64,000 nucleotides of DNA from Thermoanaerobaculia bacterium (GCA_022822365.1 JAJEBV010000005.1:1-64000); one strand, 5' to 3'. Positions 36,015 through 45,283 are shown, counted from the first letter of the stretch. Numbers and translations: made by a program. The notes: generated by a model from the letters alone, not told the origin.

Positions 36015-36398
36015 CTACCGCCGCGAGAGCCGGTCCGCGGTCACGAGGAAGCCACCGGCGATCAACAGGCCCAACAGTTCCCGGCTGTGCTCGATGTACA
36101 TCCGGCTGGCCGACATCGGGGCCCAGAGGTCGCTGGTCGGACGGTTCATGAGCCAGTCGATGAACCCCGGTAACGTCAGCACGACGCCCGCCGCCGTCAC
36201 CGCCGCAAGCGCCAGAAAGACCGCGCGGTGCAGCGTCCGGTAGGCGGCGACCGTGCAGGCGCAGGCGATCGCGGCGTAGTAGGTCACCCAGATCAGCGGA
36301 TCCGGGTCGTTGATCTGCACCAGAGCGAAGACCAGCATCGCGAGGCCGAGCAGCAGGGGCAGGAAGCGGGGACCTGAGCGAGGCTGCGGGGAAGGCAT
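36015..36398 (-). CDS. TMEM220-family small membrane protein
   Basis: A 127-residue protein with four membrane helices. The pattern FLPLLLGLAMLVFALVQINDPDPLIW, then YYAAIACACTVAAY and a later SRELLGLLIAGGFL, matches the transmembrane family 220 proteins, whose function is unknown. QINDPDP is the most characteristic piece. I chose ATG at 36398; no good Shine-Dalgarno is visible. It converges with the cytochrome/monooxygenase gene (nine bases between stops) and is divergent from the MarR-type gene. Confidence 0.75.
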   Translation of the reverse strand: MPSPQPRSGPRFLPLLLGLAMLVFALVQINDPDPLIWVTYYAAIACACTVAAYRTLHRAVFLALAAVTAAGVVLTLPGFIDWLMNRPTSDLWAPMSASRMYIEHSRELLGLLIAGGFLVTADRLSRR

Positions 36399-36465
36399 GG
36401 AGGCGAGCCTAGTGGCTTGTACCGAAGAAAAGCCACTTCGTTCATCAGTTTCATCCTGTTCAGTC

Positions 36466-36494
36466 TTGACAAAACAAACCGGATGATTCAACAT
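36466..36494 (+). promoter_or_regulatory. Promoter of the marR-RND operon
   Basis: TTGACA (36466-36471, perfect -35) and CAACAT (36489-36494) are separated by 17 bases. Transcription would start around 36501-36504, essentially at the regulator's ATG (36504), so the mRNA may be leaderless. The region is AT-rich compared with its surroundings. Confidence 0.55.
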
Positions 36495-36497
36495 CCG
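36480..36497. promoter_or_regulatory. Operator-like 18-bp dyad over the -10 box (CGGATG-ATTCAA-CATCCG)
   Basis: Perfect inverted half-sites CGGATG (36480-36485) and CATCCG (36492-36497) flank six bases and cover the -10 hexamer. Such a dyad, seven bases before the first codon of a MarR-type repressor, is the expected autoregulatory operator. Binding would block RNA polymerase and silence the efflux operon. Confidence 0.55.
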
Positions 36498-36503
36498 TGA
36501 TCA

Positions 36504-37046
36504 ATGACCGTCTCCGAACCGACTCCCGCGCCGGACCGATCCGCCAGGCCCTCCGCGGCGGCCGACCACAGCCTGCACGCCGCGGAAGAACGCTTCATCG
36601 AAGCGATGGGGCTGGCGCACGAGGAGGATCGCCTGCCCCGCATCGCCGGCCGCCTCGTCGGCCTGCTCATCCTCTCGCCCGAGCCCGTGCGCTTCGACCA
36701 TCTGGCTGAGCGCCTTCAGGTCAGCCGCGCCAGCATCAGCACCAACACTCGTCTGCTGGAGAACATGGGCGTCATCCAGCGGGTGACCCGTCCGGGCGAC
36801 CGCCGCGACTACTTCCAGATCAACGAGGAGCCCGGCCTCCTGTTGCGAATCGCCGATCGCTACCGGGCCCGCCAGGCCAGCGCGGAAGAGATGAAGCAGG
36901 CACTCCCGCCGAACGCGGGAGGCGAAGTCGTCTTCGACCGCCTGGAGAGGTTCATCCGCTTCTACGCGATCCTCGCCGACAGCCTGAACTCCGTGCTCGC
37001 GGCGATGGAGAGCGACAGCGGCAACTCCCGACCTGGCTCTGCGTAG
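36504..37046 (+). CDS. GbsR/MarR-family transcriptional regulator
   Basis: A 180-residue regulator. A variable N terminus is followed by a winged helix-turn-helix at about residues 47-105 (LAERLQVSRASISTNTRLLENMGVIQRVTRPGDRR split over helix 2, recognition helix and wing) and a C-terminal helical dimerisation region. SRASISTNTRLLE and GDRRDYF are typical of GbsR-like MarR proteins. It is the first gene of an operon with an RND adaptor and pump (37-base gap), so it most likely represses them. The ligand is unknown. Confidence 0.88.
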   Translation: MTVSEPTPAPDRSARPSAAADHSLHAAEERFIEAMGLAHEEDRLPRIAGRLVGLLILSPEPVRFDHLAERLQVSRASISTNTRLLENMGVIQRVTRPGDRRDYFQINEEPGLLLRIADRYRARQASAEEMKQALPPNAGGEVVFDRLERFIRFYAILADSLNSVLAAMESDSGNSRPGSA

Positions 37047-37083
37047 ACGACTCGAGACGCCACCCCACAAACCAGAGAGAAAC

Positions 37084-38388
37084 GTGAATCCAATGGCCAC
37101 AGATCATCCAGACCCGGCGCCACGAAGCAACGGCGACGGGAGCTTCCACCCGCCCGGCGCGCGCGGCGGCGCCGCCCGACGCCGCAGGCGCATCAGCGGG
37201 CTGCAGATCGCGGGCCTCGCCGGCGCGGCGGTCGTGCTCGCTGCCGCGGCCGTTTTCGCCTTCGGCCTCGGGCCGCAATCCCCGGCCGGCGGCCCGGCGA
37301 TGGCGGGTAGCGCACAGGCGGTACCGGTGCGCGCGGTGGCCGCGCGACGCGGCGATCTCTCCGTACGGACCGCCTACTCCGGCGAACTGGTGGGCGAAGT
37401 CTCGGACATCTCGCCCCAGGTCCCGGGGATCCTGGTCGACGTGCCGGCGCGAATCGGCCAGCGGGTCGCCAGAGGCCACGTGCTCGCCGTGATCGGGGAC
37501 ATCGAGTTGAAGAACCAGCTCCAGGAGGCGCGCGGCCAGCTCGGCGTAGCCGAAGCGAACCGCGATCGCGCCGGGGCCGAACTCGTCGGCGTCGAAGCCG
37601 ATTACCAGCGGGCGATGGAACTGTACGACCAGGGCCTGCTCTCCGAGCAGGAGCAGCAGCAGGTCACCTCCCAGTACGCGACGTCGACGGCGAACCTGGC
37701 CGCCGCCGAAGCCCAGGTCCGGCAGTCGGCGGCCCGCGAGGCGCTGCTCGCCGAGCAGTTCGCGAACACCCGCGTGCGCGCCCCGTTCGATGCCGTCGTT
37801 TCCGACCGCTACCTCGACCGCGGGACCCTGGTCCAGCCGGGGACGCCGATCCTGCGGCTGGTCGAGGAGGCGCCGCTCCTGGTCCAGTTCCGGGTGCCGG
37901 AACGCGATCTCTCGGCGGTCCAGACCGGCGCCGCCTTCGACGTGGCCACGGAGGCCACGGGCGAACGCACCTTCTCCGGGACCGTGCGCCGGGTCGCCGG
38001 CGAGGTTCGGCGCAACGACCGCACCGTGCTCGTCGAGGGCGAACTCGCCGAAACCGACGACCTGCTTCTGCCGGGCATGTACGCGGACGTCTCCGTCAGC
38101 CTGCGCGATCTCGACAACGCCCTGATCGTGCCGGGCGCCGCCCTGCTGGAGCGGGTGGAGATGGACGGCGCGCGCTCCACCGGCGTCATGGTTCCGGTCG
38201 ACGGCCTCGCCCAGTGGCGCACGGTGGCCATCGCCGGGCGTTCCGGCGAATACAGCGCCATCGCCGGCCCGATCGAAGCCGGCGAGCTGGTGCTGACGAT
38301 GGGCCACAACCAGCTCGGACACGGCACCCCGGTGCGGGTGGTCCCCAACGAGCCGGAGCCCTCCCCCGCCGGCGCCGCCGGGTCCTAG
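37084..38388 (+). CDS. RND efflux periplasmic adaptor subunit (MFP/HlyD family)
   Basis: A 434-residue adaptor linking the inner-membrane pump to an outer-membrane channel. It has a polar N terminus rich in Arg (RRRRRIS), a membrane anchor (about 42-65), the split lipoyl domain (ISPQVPGILVDVPARIGQRVARGHVLAVIG, with a coiled-coil hairpin after it), VRAPFDAVVSDRYLDRGTLV and a beta-barrel region. GTG at 37084 has AGAGAG just upstream; an ATG nine bases later is possible. It lies between marR and the pump gene (nine-base gap). No outer-membrane factor gene is in the operon. Confidence 0.92.
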   Translation: MNPMATDHPDPAPRSNGDGSFHPPGARGGAARRRRRISGLQIAGLAGAAVVLAAAAVFAFGLGPQSPAGGPAMAGSAQAVPVRAVAARRGDLSVRTAYSGELVGEVSDISPQVPGILVDVPARIGQRVARGHVLAVIGDIELKNQLQEARGQLGVAEANRDRAGAELVGVEADYQRAMELYDQGLLSEQEQQQVTSQYATSTANLAAAEAQVRQSAAREALLAEQFANTRVRAPFDAVVSDRYLDRGTLVQPGTPILRLVEEAPLLVQFRVPERDLSAVQTGAAFDVATEATGERTFSGTVRRVAGEVRRNDRTVLVEGELAETDDLLLPGMYADVSVSLRDLDNALIVPGAALLERVEMDGARSTGVMVPVDGLAQWRTVAIAGRSGEYSAIAGPIEAGELVLTMGHNQLGHGTPVRVVPNEPEPSPAGAAGS

Positions 38389-38397
38389 GAGCCCGCC

Positions 38398-41300
38398 ATG
38401 AACCTCCCCCGCATCTCGGCCAACCGCCCGGTGGGCGTGACCATGCTCTACGTATGCGTCGCCGTCCTCGGTCTCGTCGCCCTGCGCCAGCTCGCCGTCG
38501 ACCTCATGCCCGAGGTCGACATGCCCCAGATCTCCATCACGACGAGCTACGAGGGCGTCGCTCCCCAGGAGATCGAGACCCTGCTGACCCGCCCGATCGA
38601 GCAGGCCGTGTTCACCGTCGACGGGCTCGAGGACCTGACCTCGACCTCGGCCGAGGGAATGAGCCGGGTCCAGGCCCGCTTCGAGTGGGGGGTCGACCTC
38701 GACGAAGTGGTCAACGACATTCGCGAGCAACTCGACTGGATAAGCGGCATGCTGCCGGAGGACGCGACCGAGCCGAATCTGTTCAAGTTCAACCTCTCCG
38801 ACATGCCGATCGCCTTCCTCGGACTCTCCGGCGAGGGAGACGCGCGCCAGCTCCGGCACCTCGCCGAGGAAACGCTGAGCCGGCGGCTCGAGCGGATACC
38901 CGGTATCGCCGCGGTCGACATCCAGGGCGGCCGGGTTCGCGAGATCCAGGTGCAGCTCGCCGCCGACCGCATGGCAGCTCTGGGGGTCACTCCCGGCGAG
39001 GTCACCATGGCGCTGTCCCGGGAGAACCGCAACGTCTCCGCCGGCGACATGATCGAGACCGGCCGCGAGGTCCTGATCCGGGCAGTCGGCGAGTTCGAGC
39101 GCACGGTCGATGTCGAGAACACCATCGTGGCGATCCGCGAAGGCCGGCCGATCCTCGTCCGCGACCTCGGGCACGTCGACGATGGCATTCGCGAGGTGAC
39201 GAACGAGCTGTGGATCAACGGCACCGAAGGCATGCGGATGTACGTCCAGAAGCAGTCGGGCGCGAACACCGTCGAGGTGGCCGACCGCCTGCGGGACGAG
39301 ATCGAGGCGATCAACCGCGACTACGCGGGACAGGCCGACATCTCGATCCTGATGGACAACTCCGTGTTCATCCGCCAGGCCGTGAACAACGTGCAGATCG
39401 GCGCGATCTTCGGCGCCGCCCTCGCGATCCTCGTCCTCTTCCTCTTCCTGCGCGACATCCGGGCCACGCTGATCGTCGGCGCCGCGATTCCAATCTCCGT
39501 GCTTGCCACGATCGCGTTGATGTACTTCAACGGCTTCACCCTGAACGTGATCTCGCTGGGCGGCATCGCGCTCGGCGTCGGCATGCTCGTGGACGGCTCG
39601 ATCGTCGTCCTCGAGAGCATTTACCGCCGGCTCCACGAGGGCGAGCGTCCCACCCTGGCGGCGATCAACGGCAGCAACGAAGTGAAGATGGCGATCATCG
39701 CCGGCACGCTGACCACGGTGTCCGTGTTCCTGCCGGTCGTCTTCATCTCCGGCTTCGCCGGCATCTTCTTCAACCAGTTGGCGGTGACCGTCAGCTTCGC
39801 GCTGCTCTGCGCCCTGGTCGTCGCCCTCACGCTGATTCCCGCCGCCGCCGCCCGCTGGCTCCGCCAGGTGCCGAAGAGCCGCCAGGTCGACGACGAATGC
39901 GTCGCCGCCCTCGGTCCGATCGACATGGCCTATGGCCGGTTGATCGGACGGGCCCTCCGGAATCCCCGCCTGGTCCTGCTCGGCGCGGTTGGCCTGCTCT
40001 TCGGCTCCTTCGCCCTGGTGCCGGTGCTGGGCGTCGAGCTGATGCCCGAAAGCGACGAAGGGCGGCTCGGAATGCAGGTCGAGTTGCCGGTGGGCTCGCC
40101 GCTCGAGACGACGATCGCCACGATGGAGGACCTCGAGAAACGGGTGATGAGCACGATTCGCCCGGGCGAGCTCGACAACCTGGTCACCACCGCCGGCCCC
40201 GAGAACTGGTGGCGTCCCGCCCAGTCGAACCAGGGCTCGATGGAGATCATGCTGACCCCGGTCTCGGAACGCACCCGCGGGCAGGACGAGATCGTGTCCG
40301 CGATCCGCGCGGCGATCGACGATGTCCCCGGCGCCCGCACCCAGCTCTACGCCTCCTCCGGCAACATGATGATGATGATGATGCGTGGCGGACAGAACGC
40401 CCGGCTGGTCGCCGACATCCGCGGCCACGACCTCGCCGAAGGCAACGCCCTCGCCGAGCGCGTGGTTGAAGCGATGGCAACGGTTCCCGGAGTCGTCCAC
40501 CCCCGTCTCGACCGCGAGGCCGGCCAGATCGAGCGCAATCTCCGGGTCGACCGGACCCGGCTCGCCGAACTCGGCCTGAACGGCAGCCAGATCTCCGAAG
40601 CGGTCGAGAACTACGTCCTGGGCCGGGTCGCGACCAGGTTCCGTGACCAGGGCAACGAGTTCGACATCCGCGTGCAGTTGCGCCCCGAGGACCGTCTGCG
40701 CCTGGAACAGCTCGCCCAACTGCCGATCGTGACCCCGCGCGGCGACATCGTGCCGCTCGGCTCGATCGCGCAGATCGAGCCCGGCGAAGGTCCGCTCTCC
40801 ATCAACCGCGAGAACCAGCAGCGGGTGATGCGGGTCATGGCCGGAATCGACGGCCGTCCCTTCGGCGACGTCGCCAGCGAGGTCCAGACGGCCCTGAACC
40901 AGGTCGAGGTCCCGTACGGTTTCAGCGTCGAGATGGGCGGCGAACTCGAGGAACAGCGCGAGGTGTTCCTCGACCTCGTGATCGGCGTCCTGCTCGCGGT
41001 CTTCCTCGTCTACACCGTGATGGCGGTGCAGTTCGAGTCCCTGCTCCAGCCGCTCGTCATCATGACCGCGGTGCCTTTCTCACTGGTGGGCGTGTTCCTG
41101 ACCCTGACGATCACCGGCACCACCCTGAACATGAACTCCTTCCTCGGCCTGGTCGTGCTGGTCGGTATCGTGGTCAACAACGCGATCGTGCTCATCGACA
41201 ACGTGAACCGCATGCGTCGCGACCAGGGCTGCGACGTCTTCGAGGCGGTCATCCGCGGCTCGCGCCGCCGCCTGCGGCCGATCCTGATGACGACCCTCAC

Positions 41301-41562
41301 GACGGCACTCGGCCTGCTGCCGCTCGCCCTCGGCATCGGCGAAGGCGCCGAGCTGCAGGCGCCTCTGGCGCGCGTGGTGGTCGGCGGCCTGCTGACCTCG
41401 ACCCTGATCACCCTGATCTTCGTGCCCTGTCTCTACCTCGTTATCGAGAGCGCCCGGGAACGGCAACGGGCGATTCGTAGCCGCCGGAAAGCGGCCCGGA
41501 AAGCCGGGATGCACCTTCCGCAGACCGCTCCTGCGATGCAGCGCTCTCGGGTTCAGGCCTGA
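38398..41562 (+). CDS. RND efflux transporter permease (HAE1-like, AcrB-type)
   Basis: A 1054-residue inner-membrane pump with twelve predicted helices in two repeats and two large periplasmic loops. N terminus ISANRPVGVTMLYVCVAVLGLVALRQL and VDLMPEVDMPQISITTSYEG are typical. Helix four carries MLVDGSIVVLESIYRR, with Asp399 but Gly400 where AcrB has a second Asp. Helix ten reads GIVVNNAIVLIDNVNRMR without the AcrB lysine. A run of six methionines (residues 657-662) lies in the periplasmic porter region. It exports hydrophobic compounds by proton antiport; substrates cannot be read off. Confidence 0.93.
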   Translation: MNLPRISANRPVGVTMLYVCVAVLGLVALRQLAVDLMPEVDMPQISITTSYEGVAPQEIETLLTRPIEQAVFTVDGLEDLTSTSAEGMSRVQARFEWGVDLDEVVNDIREQLDWISGMLPEDATEPNLFKFNLSDMPIAFLGLSGEGDARQLRHLAEETLSRRLERIPGIAAVDIQGGRVREIQVQLAADRMAALGVTPGEVTMALSRENRNVSAGDMIETGREVLIRAVGEFERTVDVENTIVAIREGRPILVRDLGHVDDGIREVTNELWINGTEGMRMYVQKQSGANTVEVADRLRDEIEAINRDYAGQADISILMDNSVFIRQAVNNVQIGAIFGAALAILVLFLFLRDIRATLIVGAAIPISVLATIALMYFNGFTLNVISLGGIALGVGMLVDGSIVVLESIYRRLHEGERPTLAAINGSNEVKMAIIAGTLTTVSVFLPVVFISGFAGIFFNQLAVTVSFALLCALVVALTLIPAAAARWLRQVPKSRQVDDECVAALGPIDMAYGRLIGRALRNPRLVLLGAVGLLFGSFALVPVLGVELMPESDEGRLGMQVELPVGSPLETTIATMEDLEKRVMSTIRPGELDNLVTTAGPENWWRPAQSNQGSMEIMLTPVSERTRGQDEIVSAIRAAIDDVPGARTQLYASSGNMMMMMMRGGQNARLVADIRGHDLAEGNALAERVVEAMATVPGVVHPRLDREAGQIERNLRVDRTRLAELGLNGSQISEAVENYVLGRVATRFRDQGNEFDIRVQLRPEDRLRLEQLAQLPIVTPRGDIVPLGSIAQIEPGEGPLSINRENQQRVMRVMAGIDGRPFGDVASEVQTALNQVEVPYGFSVEMGGELEEQREVFLDLVIGVLLAVFLVYTVMAVQFESLLQPLVIMTAVPFSLVGVFLTLTITGTTLNMNSFLGLVVLVGIVVNNAIVLIDNVNRMRRDQGCDVFEAVIRGSRRRLRPILMTTLTTALGLLPLALGIGEGAELQAPLARVVVGGLLTSTLITLIFVPCLYLVIESARERQRAIRSRRKAARKAGMHLPQTAPAMQRSRVQA

Positions 41563-41575
41563 ACGCGCGAGCGAC

Positions 41576-44170
41576 TCAGTTCCCGCCGCCCCAGCGGTAC
41601 TGCAGCCTGGAGTAGTAGTACGCGCCGCTGACGTCGAATGGCGCGCGGGTGCTGTGCGGGTTGCCCAGCAGCGTCGGCGTCGGATTGCCGTCGCCGGTCT
41701 CGCCCAGGGCGTTGCGAGCGCCGATCGCCAGCCGGGCGCCGCCGGGCAACGGGATGCCGACCTCGACGTCCAGCAGGTACACGCCGCCGAAGTCGAGGGC
41801 GATGAACGGGTCGTGCCAGCCGTCGTAGTAGCCGAGCCGGGCGAGCAGTTCGACCGGGCGCCGGGCCGCTGTGTGCCTGCCCAGTTCATGGTGCAGCGTC
41901 GCGTTCCAGCGCAGACCCGGCAGCGCCTCCTCCAGTTCGCGGATGCGTTGCTGGTCCAGGGTCAGCGGGTTGAAGTCCACGACCTCGGTCGAGGTCACGT
42001 TGAGGGCAAGGTCGAGCGTCGTGTGTCCGCCGGCCTGCGGCGGCCGCCAGGTGACGACCAGGTCCACGCCCTCCGTGCGCGTCTCGAAGTCGTTGGCGAA
42101 GAAGCGGAAGTTCGTGATGTTGGCGGCGCTCGTGATGCCTTCCGCCAGCAGTTGCTCGACCTCGAAGGGCTGGAGTTCGAACAGCCCGGTGACTCCCAGC
42201 CGATCGCTCACGTCCACCCGGAACAGGTCCGCCGTGAACGTCAACGGGCCGCGCTCGACGATCGCGCCGACGGCCAGGTTGACCGACTTCTCCGCGTCGA
42301 GCGCCTTGCCGCCGCGTAGCTCGGCGACCCTGGAGGCCGGCGGGATCGTGCCGTTGTTCACCAGTTCGAAGCGCTCCGCGTCCCACTGCGTCGAGACGTT
42401 GAACGCGTTCTGTTGACCGGGCGTCGGCGCCCGGAAGCCCGTCGACGCACTCGCGCGCAGGGCGAGAGCCTCCGAGACCTGACGGCGGCCCGCGATCTTG
42501 CCGTTGAGCGTCGAGCCGAAGTCCTCGTAGTCCTCCAGGCGCACCGCCAGCCCAAGGTTCCAGGATTCGTCCGGCGGCCCGTACTCCAGGTCGCCGTAGA
42601 CCGCCGCGTTGGAACGCGTCCAGACTCCCGCCGCGACCGGGCTGAACCCGGGGAAGCCGTTCGAGCCGGAACTGAATCCCTGCCGGGCATAGGGACCGAT
42701 CCGCCAGGAATCGGGGTCGCCGAGGCCGATCTCGAAGCGCTCCTCGCGCCATTCCAGGCCGCCGGCCATGTGGAGCCGCTCGCCGAGCTGGCGCAGCAGA
42801 TCGAGGTTCGCGCTCACGTCCCGCTGGCCGTAAAGGCCAGGTTTGAAGGAGGTCGGGCTGAGCGGTCCGAGCGACGCGTTCACGCTGTCGAACAGCAGGA
42901 AGTCGATCTCGTTCCGGCCGGCGCTGACGCTCACGTCCCAACCGGTCCCGGAGGCGGTGAACCCGCGAACGCCGAGGACGAGCGACGAGTCCACGCGGTC
43001 GCCGCCGAACACCGGCTGGAAACCGCCCGGGAAGAGCTCCTGGAAGCTGAAGCAGTTCGGATCGTCGAAGACGCGTCCCAGCGCGTCCTGGTCCGGAAGC
43101 GCGTCCGTCACCGCGACGACCGGGCACCCGGCCGAGCCGTCCGGCGTCCCGTCGGCCGCGTCCAGGGCGTCGCCGATCAGCAGCGTCGCACCGCCGTCGC
43201 CGCTGTAGACCGCGTCCCGGCTGTTCGGGTTGCGGAAGAAGAAGTTCCTCGCCGTCACGTTGCGGTCGGCGTGGTTCGCCCAGCCGTAGAACTGGGTCGT
43301 GCCGCCGCTTCCCAGGGGCCGGCCGAAGTTGATCCAGAGCTTCACGTCGTCGTCGACCTCGGCCTTGCCCCACCTCTGGGCAGGATCGGCCACGTGAGTG
43401 TTCCCCGCGGCGACCAGGGCCAGAGCATCAGCTCGCTGCATGGAGCGGTTGGTCGGATTCGAACCGCCGTACTCGAGGCTCACGTTCGCGAAGCCGGTCT
43501 CTCCCCAGGGCAGGCCGACGTTGCCGGCCACCGTGACGGACTCGCCGTCGCCCGCGTCGTACAGGCCGGTCAGCACCTCGAACGAACCGCCGGAACGCGC
43601 ATCGCTGAGCAGGAAATTCATGATCCCCGCGATCGCGTCCGAGCCGTACTGAGCCGAAGCGCCGTCTCTCAGAACCTCGACCTGGCGAAGCGCGATGGCC
43701 GGAATCGCGGAGAGGTCCGGCCCCTGGGCGCCGTGGGAAACGCCTATCTGCGACCACAGGATCACGGCCCCGCGGTGCCGCCGCTTGCCGTTCACCAGCA
43801 CCAGCGTATGGTCCGGCGCCAGGCCGCGCAGGTTCGTCGGCCGCACGATCGTCGCCGCGTCGCCGGAGGTCGCGCTGATGTTCAGCGACGGCACGACGTT
43901 CCGCAGCAGCATGTCGAGGTTCGTCTCGCCCTGATGCGCCACGTGCTCCGCGGAGATCACGTCGACGGGCACCATCGACTTCGTCACCGAACGCTCCCGC
44001 GCCCGGCTGCCGGTAACGACGATCTCCTCGTCAATGTGTCCGGCGGGTTCGCCGTCCGCTTCGGCTGCATCGTCTTCGGCTTCACCGGACTGCTGAGCAG
44101 TCAACGGACCAGCCAGCAACAAGGCGAGCAACAGCACACACGCCGCCAAGCGACGCCAGGAAACTCCCAT
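41576..44170 (-). CDS. TonB-dependent outer-membrane receptor
   Basis: An 864-residue receptor. Signal peptide (residues 1-25), an acidic linker, a TonB-box-like EEIVVTGSR, then a plug domain (about 55-170: VDVISAEHVAHQGETNLDMLLRNV, RGLAPDHTLVLVNGKRR), and a 22-strand barrel to the C terminus. LRGLAPDHTLVLVNGKRRHRG and the TGFRAPTPGQQNAFN motif are typical of the iron-siderophore/vitamin-type receptors annotated as TonB-dependent receptors. The last residue is Asn rather than the usual aromatic. A GGAGG precedes the ATG. The ligand is unknown. Confidence 0.93.
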   Translation of the reverse strand: MGVSWRRLAACVLLLALLLAGPLTAQQSGEAEDDAAEADGEPAGHIDEEIVVTGSRARERSVTKSMVPVDVISAEHVAHQGETNLDMLLRNVVPSLNISATSGDAATIVRPTNLRGLAPDHTLVLVNGKRRHRGAVILWSQIGVSHGAQGPDLSAIPAIALRQVEVLRDGASAQYGSDAIAGIMNFLLSDARSGGSFEVLTGLYDAGDGESVTVAGNVGLPWGETGFANVSLEYGGSNPTNRSMQRADALALVAAGNTHVADPAQRWGKAEVDDDVKLWINFGRPLGSGGTTQFYGWANHADRNVTARNFFFRNPNSRDAVYSGDGGATLLIGDALDAADGTPDGSAGCPVVAVTDALPDQDALGRVFDDPNCFSFQELFPGGFQPVFGGDRVDSSLVLGVRGFTASGTGWDVSVSAGRNEIDFLLFDSVNASLGPLSPTSFKPGLYGQRDVSANLDLLRQLGERLHMAGGLEWREERFEIGLGDPDSWRIGPYARQGFSSGSNGFPGFSPVAAGVWTRSNAAVYGDLEYGPPDESWNLGLAVRLEDYEDFGSTLNGKIAGRRQVSEALALRASASTGFRAPTPGQQNAFNVSTQWDAERFELVNNGTIPPASRVAELRGGKALDAEKSVNLAVGAIVERGPLTFTADLFRVDVSDRLGVTGLFELQPFEVEQLLAEGITSAANITNFRFFANDFETRTEGVDLVVTWRPPQAGGHTTLDLALNVTSTEVVDFNPLTLDQQRIRELEEALPGLRWNATLHHELGRHTAARRPVELLARLGYYDGWHDPFIALDFGGVYLLDVEVGIPLPGGARLAIGARNALGETGDGNPTPTLLGNPHSTRAPFDVSGAYYYSRLQYRWGGGN

Positions 44171-44212
44171 CTTCCGAAACCTCCGCCCGGTTCGCGCCGA
44201 CCAGTCCGGAGC

Positions 44213-45283
44213 CTACTCCTTCACCTCCGGCCGCCGCTTCGGCTCCACGCCGGCCACGGCGATCAGCGACTCCACGCAGTCTCGCAGCGACTCGTCGAAC
44301 GGCCGGAACGTAACGCCCGTCGCCTCGCGCATCCGGTCATTGCGCAGCTCGACGCCGGCCCAGATGCCGCGGAGCTCCTGCTCGCGCTTCTGTATGTGTT
44401 CGGGGTGGATTTCGGTGATGGGAGGCGTGTCGTGGCGGAGTTCGGGGAGCAGCCGGTCGATGCCGGCGTTGATCTCCTCCACCGGCACCGCGTCCGCCGA
44501 CCAGGCGATGTACCGCTCGCCGTTCCCGACGTTGATGCTCTCGAGCAGCCGGATGTGGCATTCCGCGTCGTCGCGGACGTCAACCGTCATCCAGGGCCGG
44601 TACGCCTGCGTCTGCTCGCATTCCCCGCGCAGCATCAGCTCGATGTTGTGCTGCCAGGGCCCCTTCTCCTTCTGGTGCGCCGACAGGATCGGGCCGACGT
44701 TGTCGCCCGGGCAGCAGGTGATCGCGTCCCAGCGCCCGCTCTTCCCGGCAGCCCTGGTGAACGCCTGCTGGGCGTAAATCTTGCTCATCGAGTAGCCGTG
44801 GCCGCGCTCGGGCGTCCGCTTCGGATTCGACTCGTCCGGATAGCGGTCCTCGTACAGGACGGGCCGCCGGACGAACTCGTAGATGTCGGCCTCCATGATG
44901 ACCGCGGCGATGCTCGAAGTGACGACGACGCGGGTCACCGACCCCGACTTCTCGATGCTCTCGACCATGTGGTCGCAGACGTTCTTCACGTAGTCGAAGT
45001 CGTTGTAGTCGCTGACGTGCGCGATATGGGCGACACCGTGGCAGCCGGCGAAGATGTCGTCGAAGCAGCCCGCCTCGTCCAGGTTCGCCGAGTGGAGCGT
45101 CAGCCGGCCCGAGGCGTAGCCGTTCATCTCCCGCAGAAAGGTCGTCTTCTCGGGGTCGTTCGCATCGCGCACGCAGGCGCGCACCCGGTAGCCCTTGTCC
45201 AGCAGCAGCCGGACCGTCCAGCCGCCGACGAAGCCGGCGCTGCCGGTAACCGCGACCGTGCCGCCCTTCGGTATCGGAGCCAT
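44213..45283 (-). CDS. NAD-dependent epimerase/dehydratase (extended SDR, dihydroflavonol-reductase-like)
   Basis: A 356-residue extended SDR. Cofactor motif VAVTGSAGFVGGWTVRLLLDKG, the basic VRACVRD region that favours NADP, catalytic Ser/Thr in VVTSSIAAVI and YSMSK (YxxxK) are in place. The ITCCPGDNVGP segment is typical of dihydroflavonol 4-reductase/cinnamyl-CoA-reductase-like enzymes. A strong AGGGGGGA precedes the ATG at 45283, which rules out the longer frame to 45412. It is probably transcribed before the TonB receptor (42-base gap). Substrate unknown. Confidence 0.87.
   Translation of the reverse strand: MAPIPKGGTVAVTGSAGFVGGWTVRLLLDKGYRVRACVRDANDPEKTTFLREMNGYASGRLTLHSANLDEAGCFDDIFAGCHGVAHIAHVSDYNDFDYVKNVCDHMVESIEKSGSVTRVVVTSSIAAVIMEADIYEFVRRPVLYEDRYPDESNPKRTPERGHGYSMSKIYAQQAFTRAAGKSGRWDAITCCPGDNVGPILSAHQKEKGPWQHNIELMLRGECEQTQAYRPWMTVDVRDDAECHIRLLESINVGNGERYIAWSADAVPVEEINAGIDRLLPELRHDTPPITEIHPEHIQKREQELRGIWAGVELRNDRMREATGVTFRPFDESLRDCVESLIAVAGVEPKRRPEVKE

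Noticed and set aside
36952..40719. Very long open frame antisense to the RND adaptor and pump genes (about 1255 codons)
   Set aside because: Its product is Asp/Arg/Gly/His-rich low-complexity text without motifs, as expected opposite GC-rich coding DNA; the plus-strand genes have full family matches.
43448..43468. tRNA-like T-loop GGTTCGAATCC on the minus strand
   Set aside because: It lies inside the TonB-dependent receptor coding sequence (encoding GGSNPTNRS), and no matching acceptor, D or anticodon arms are present.
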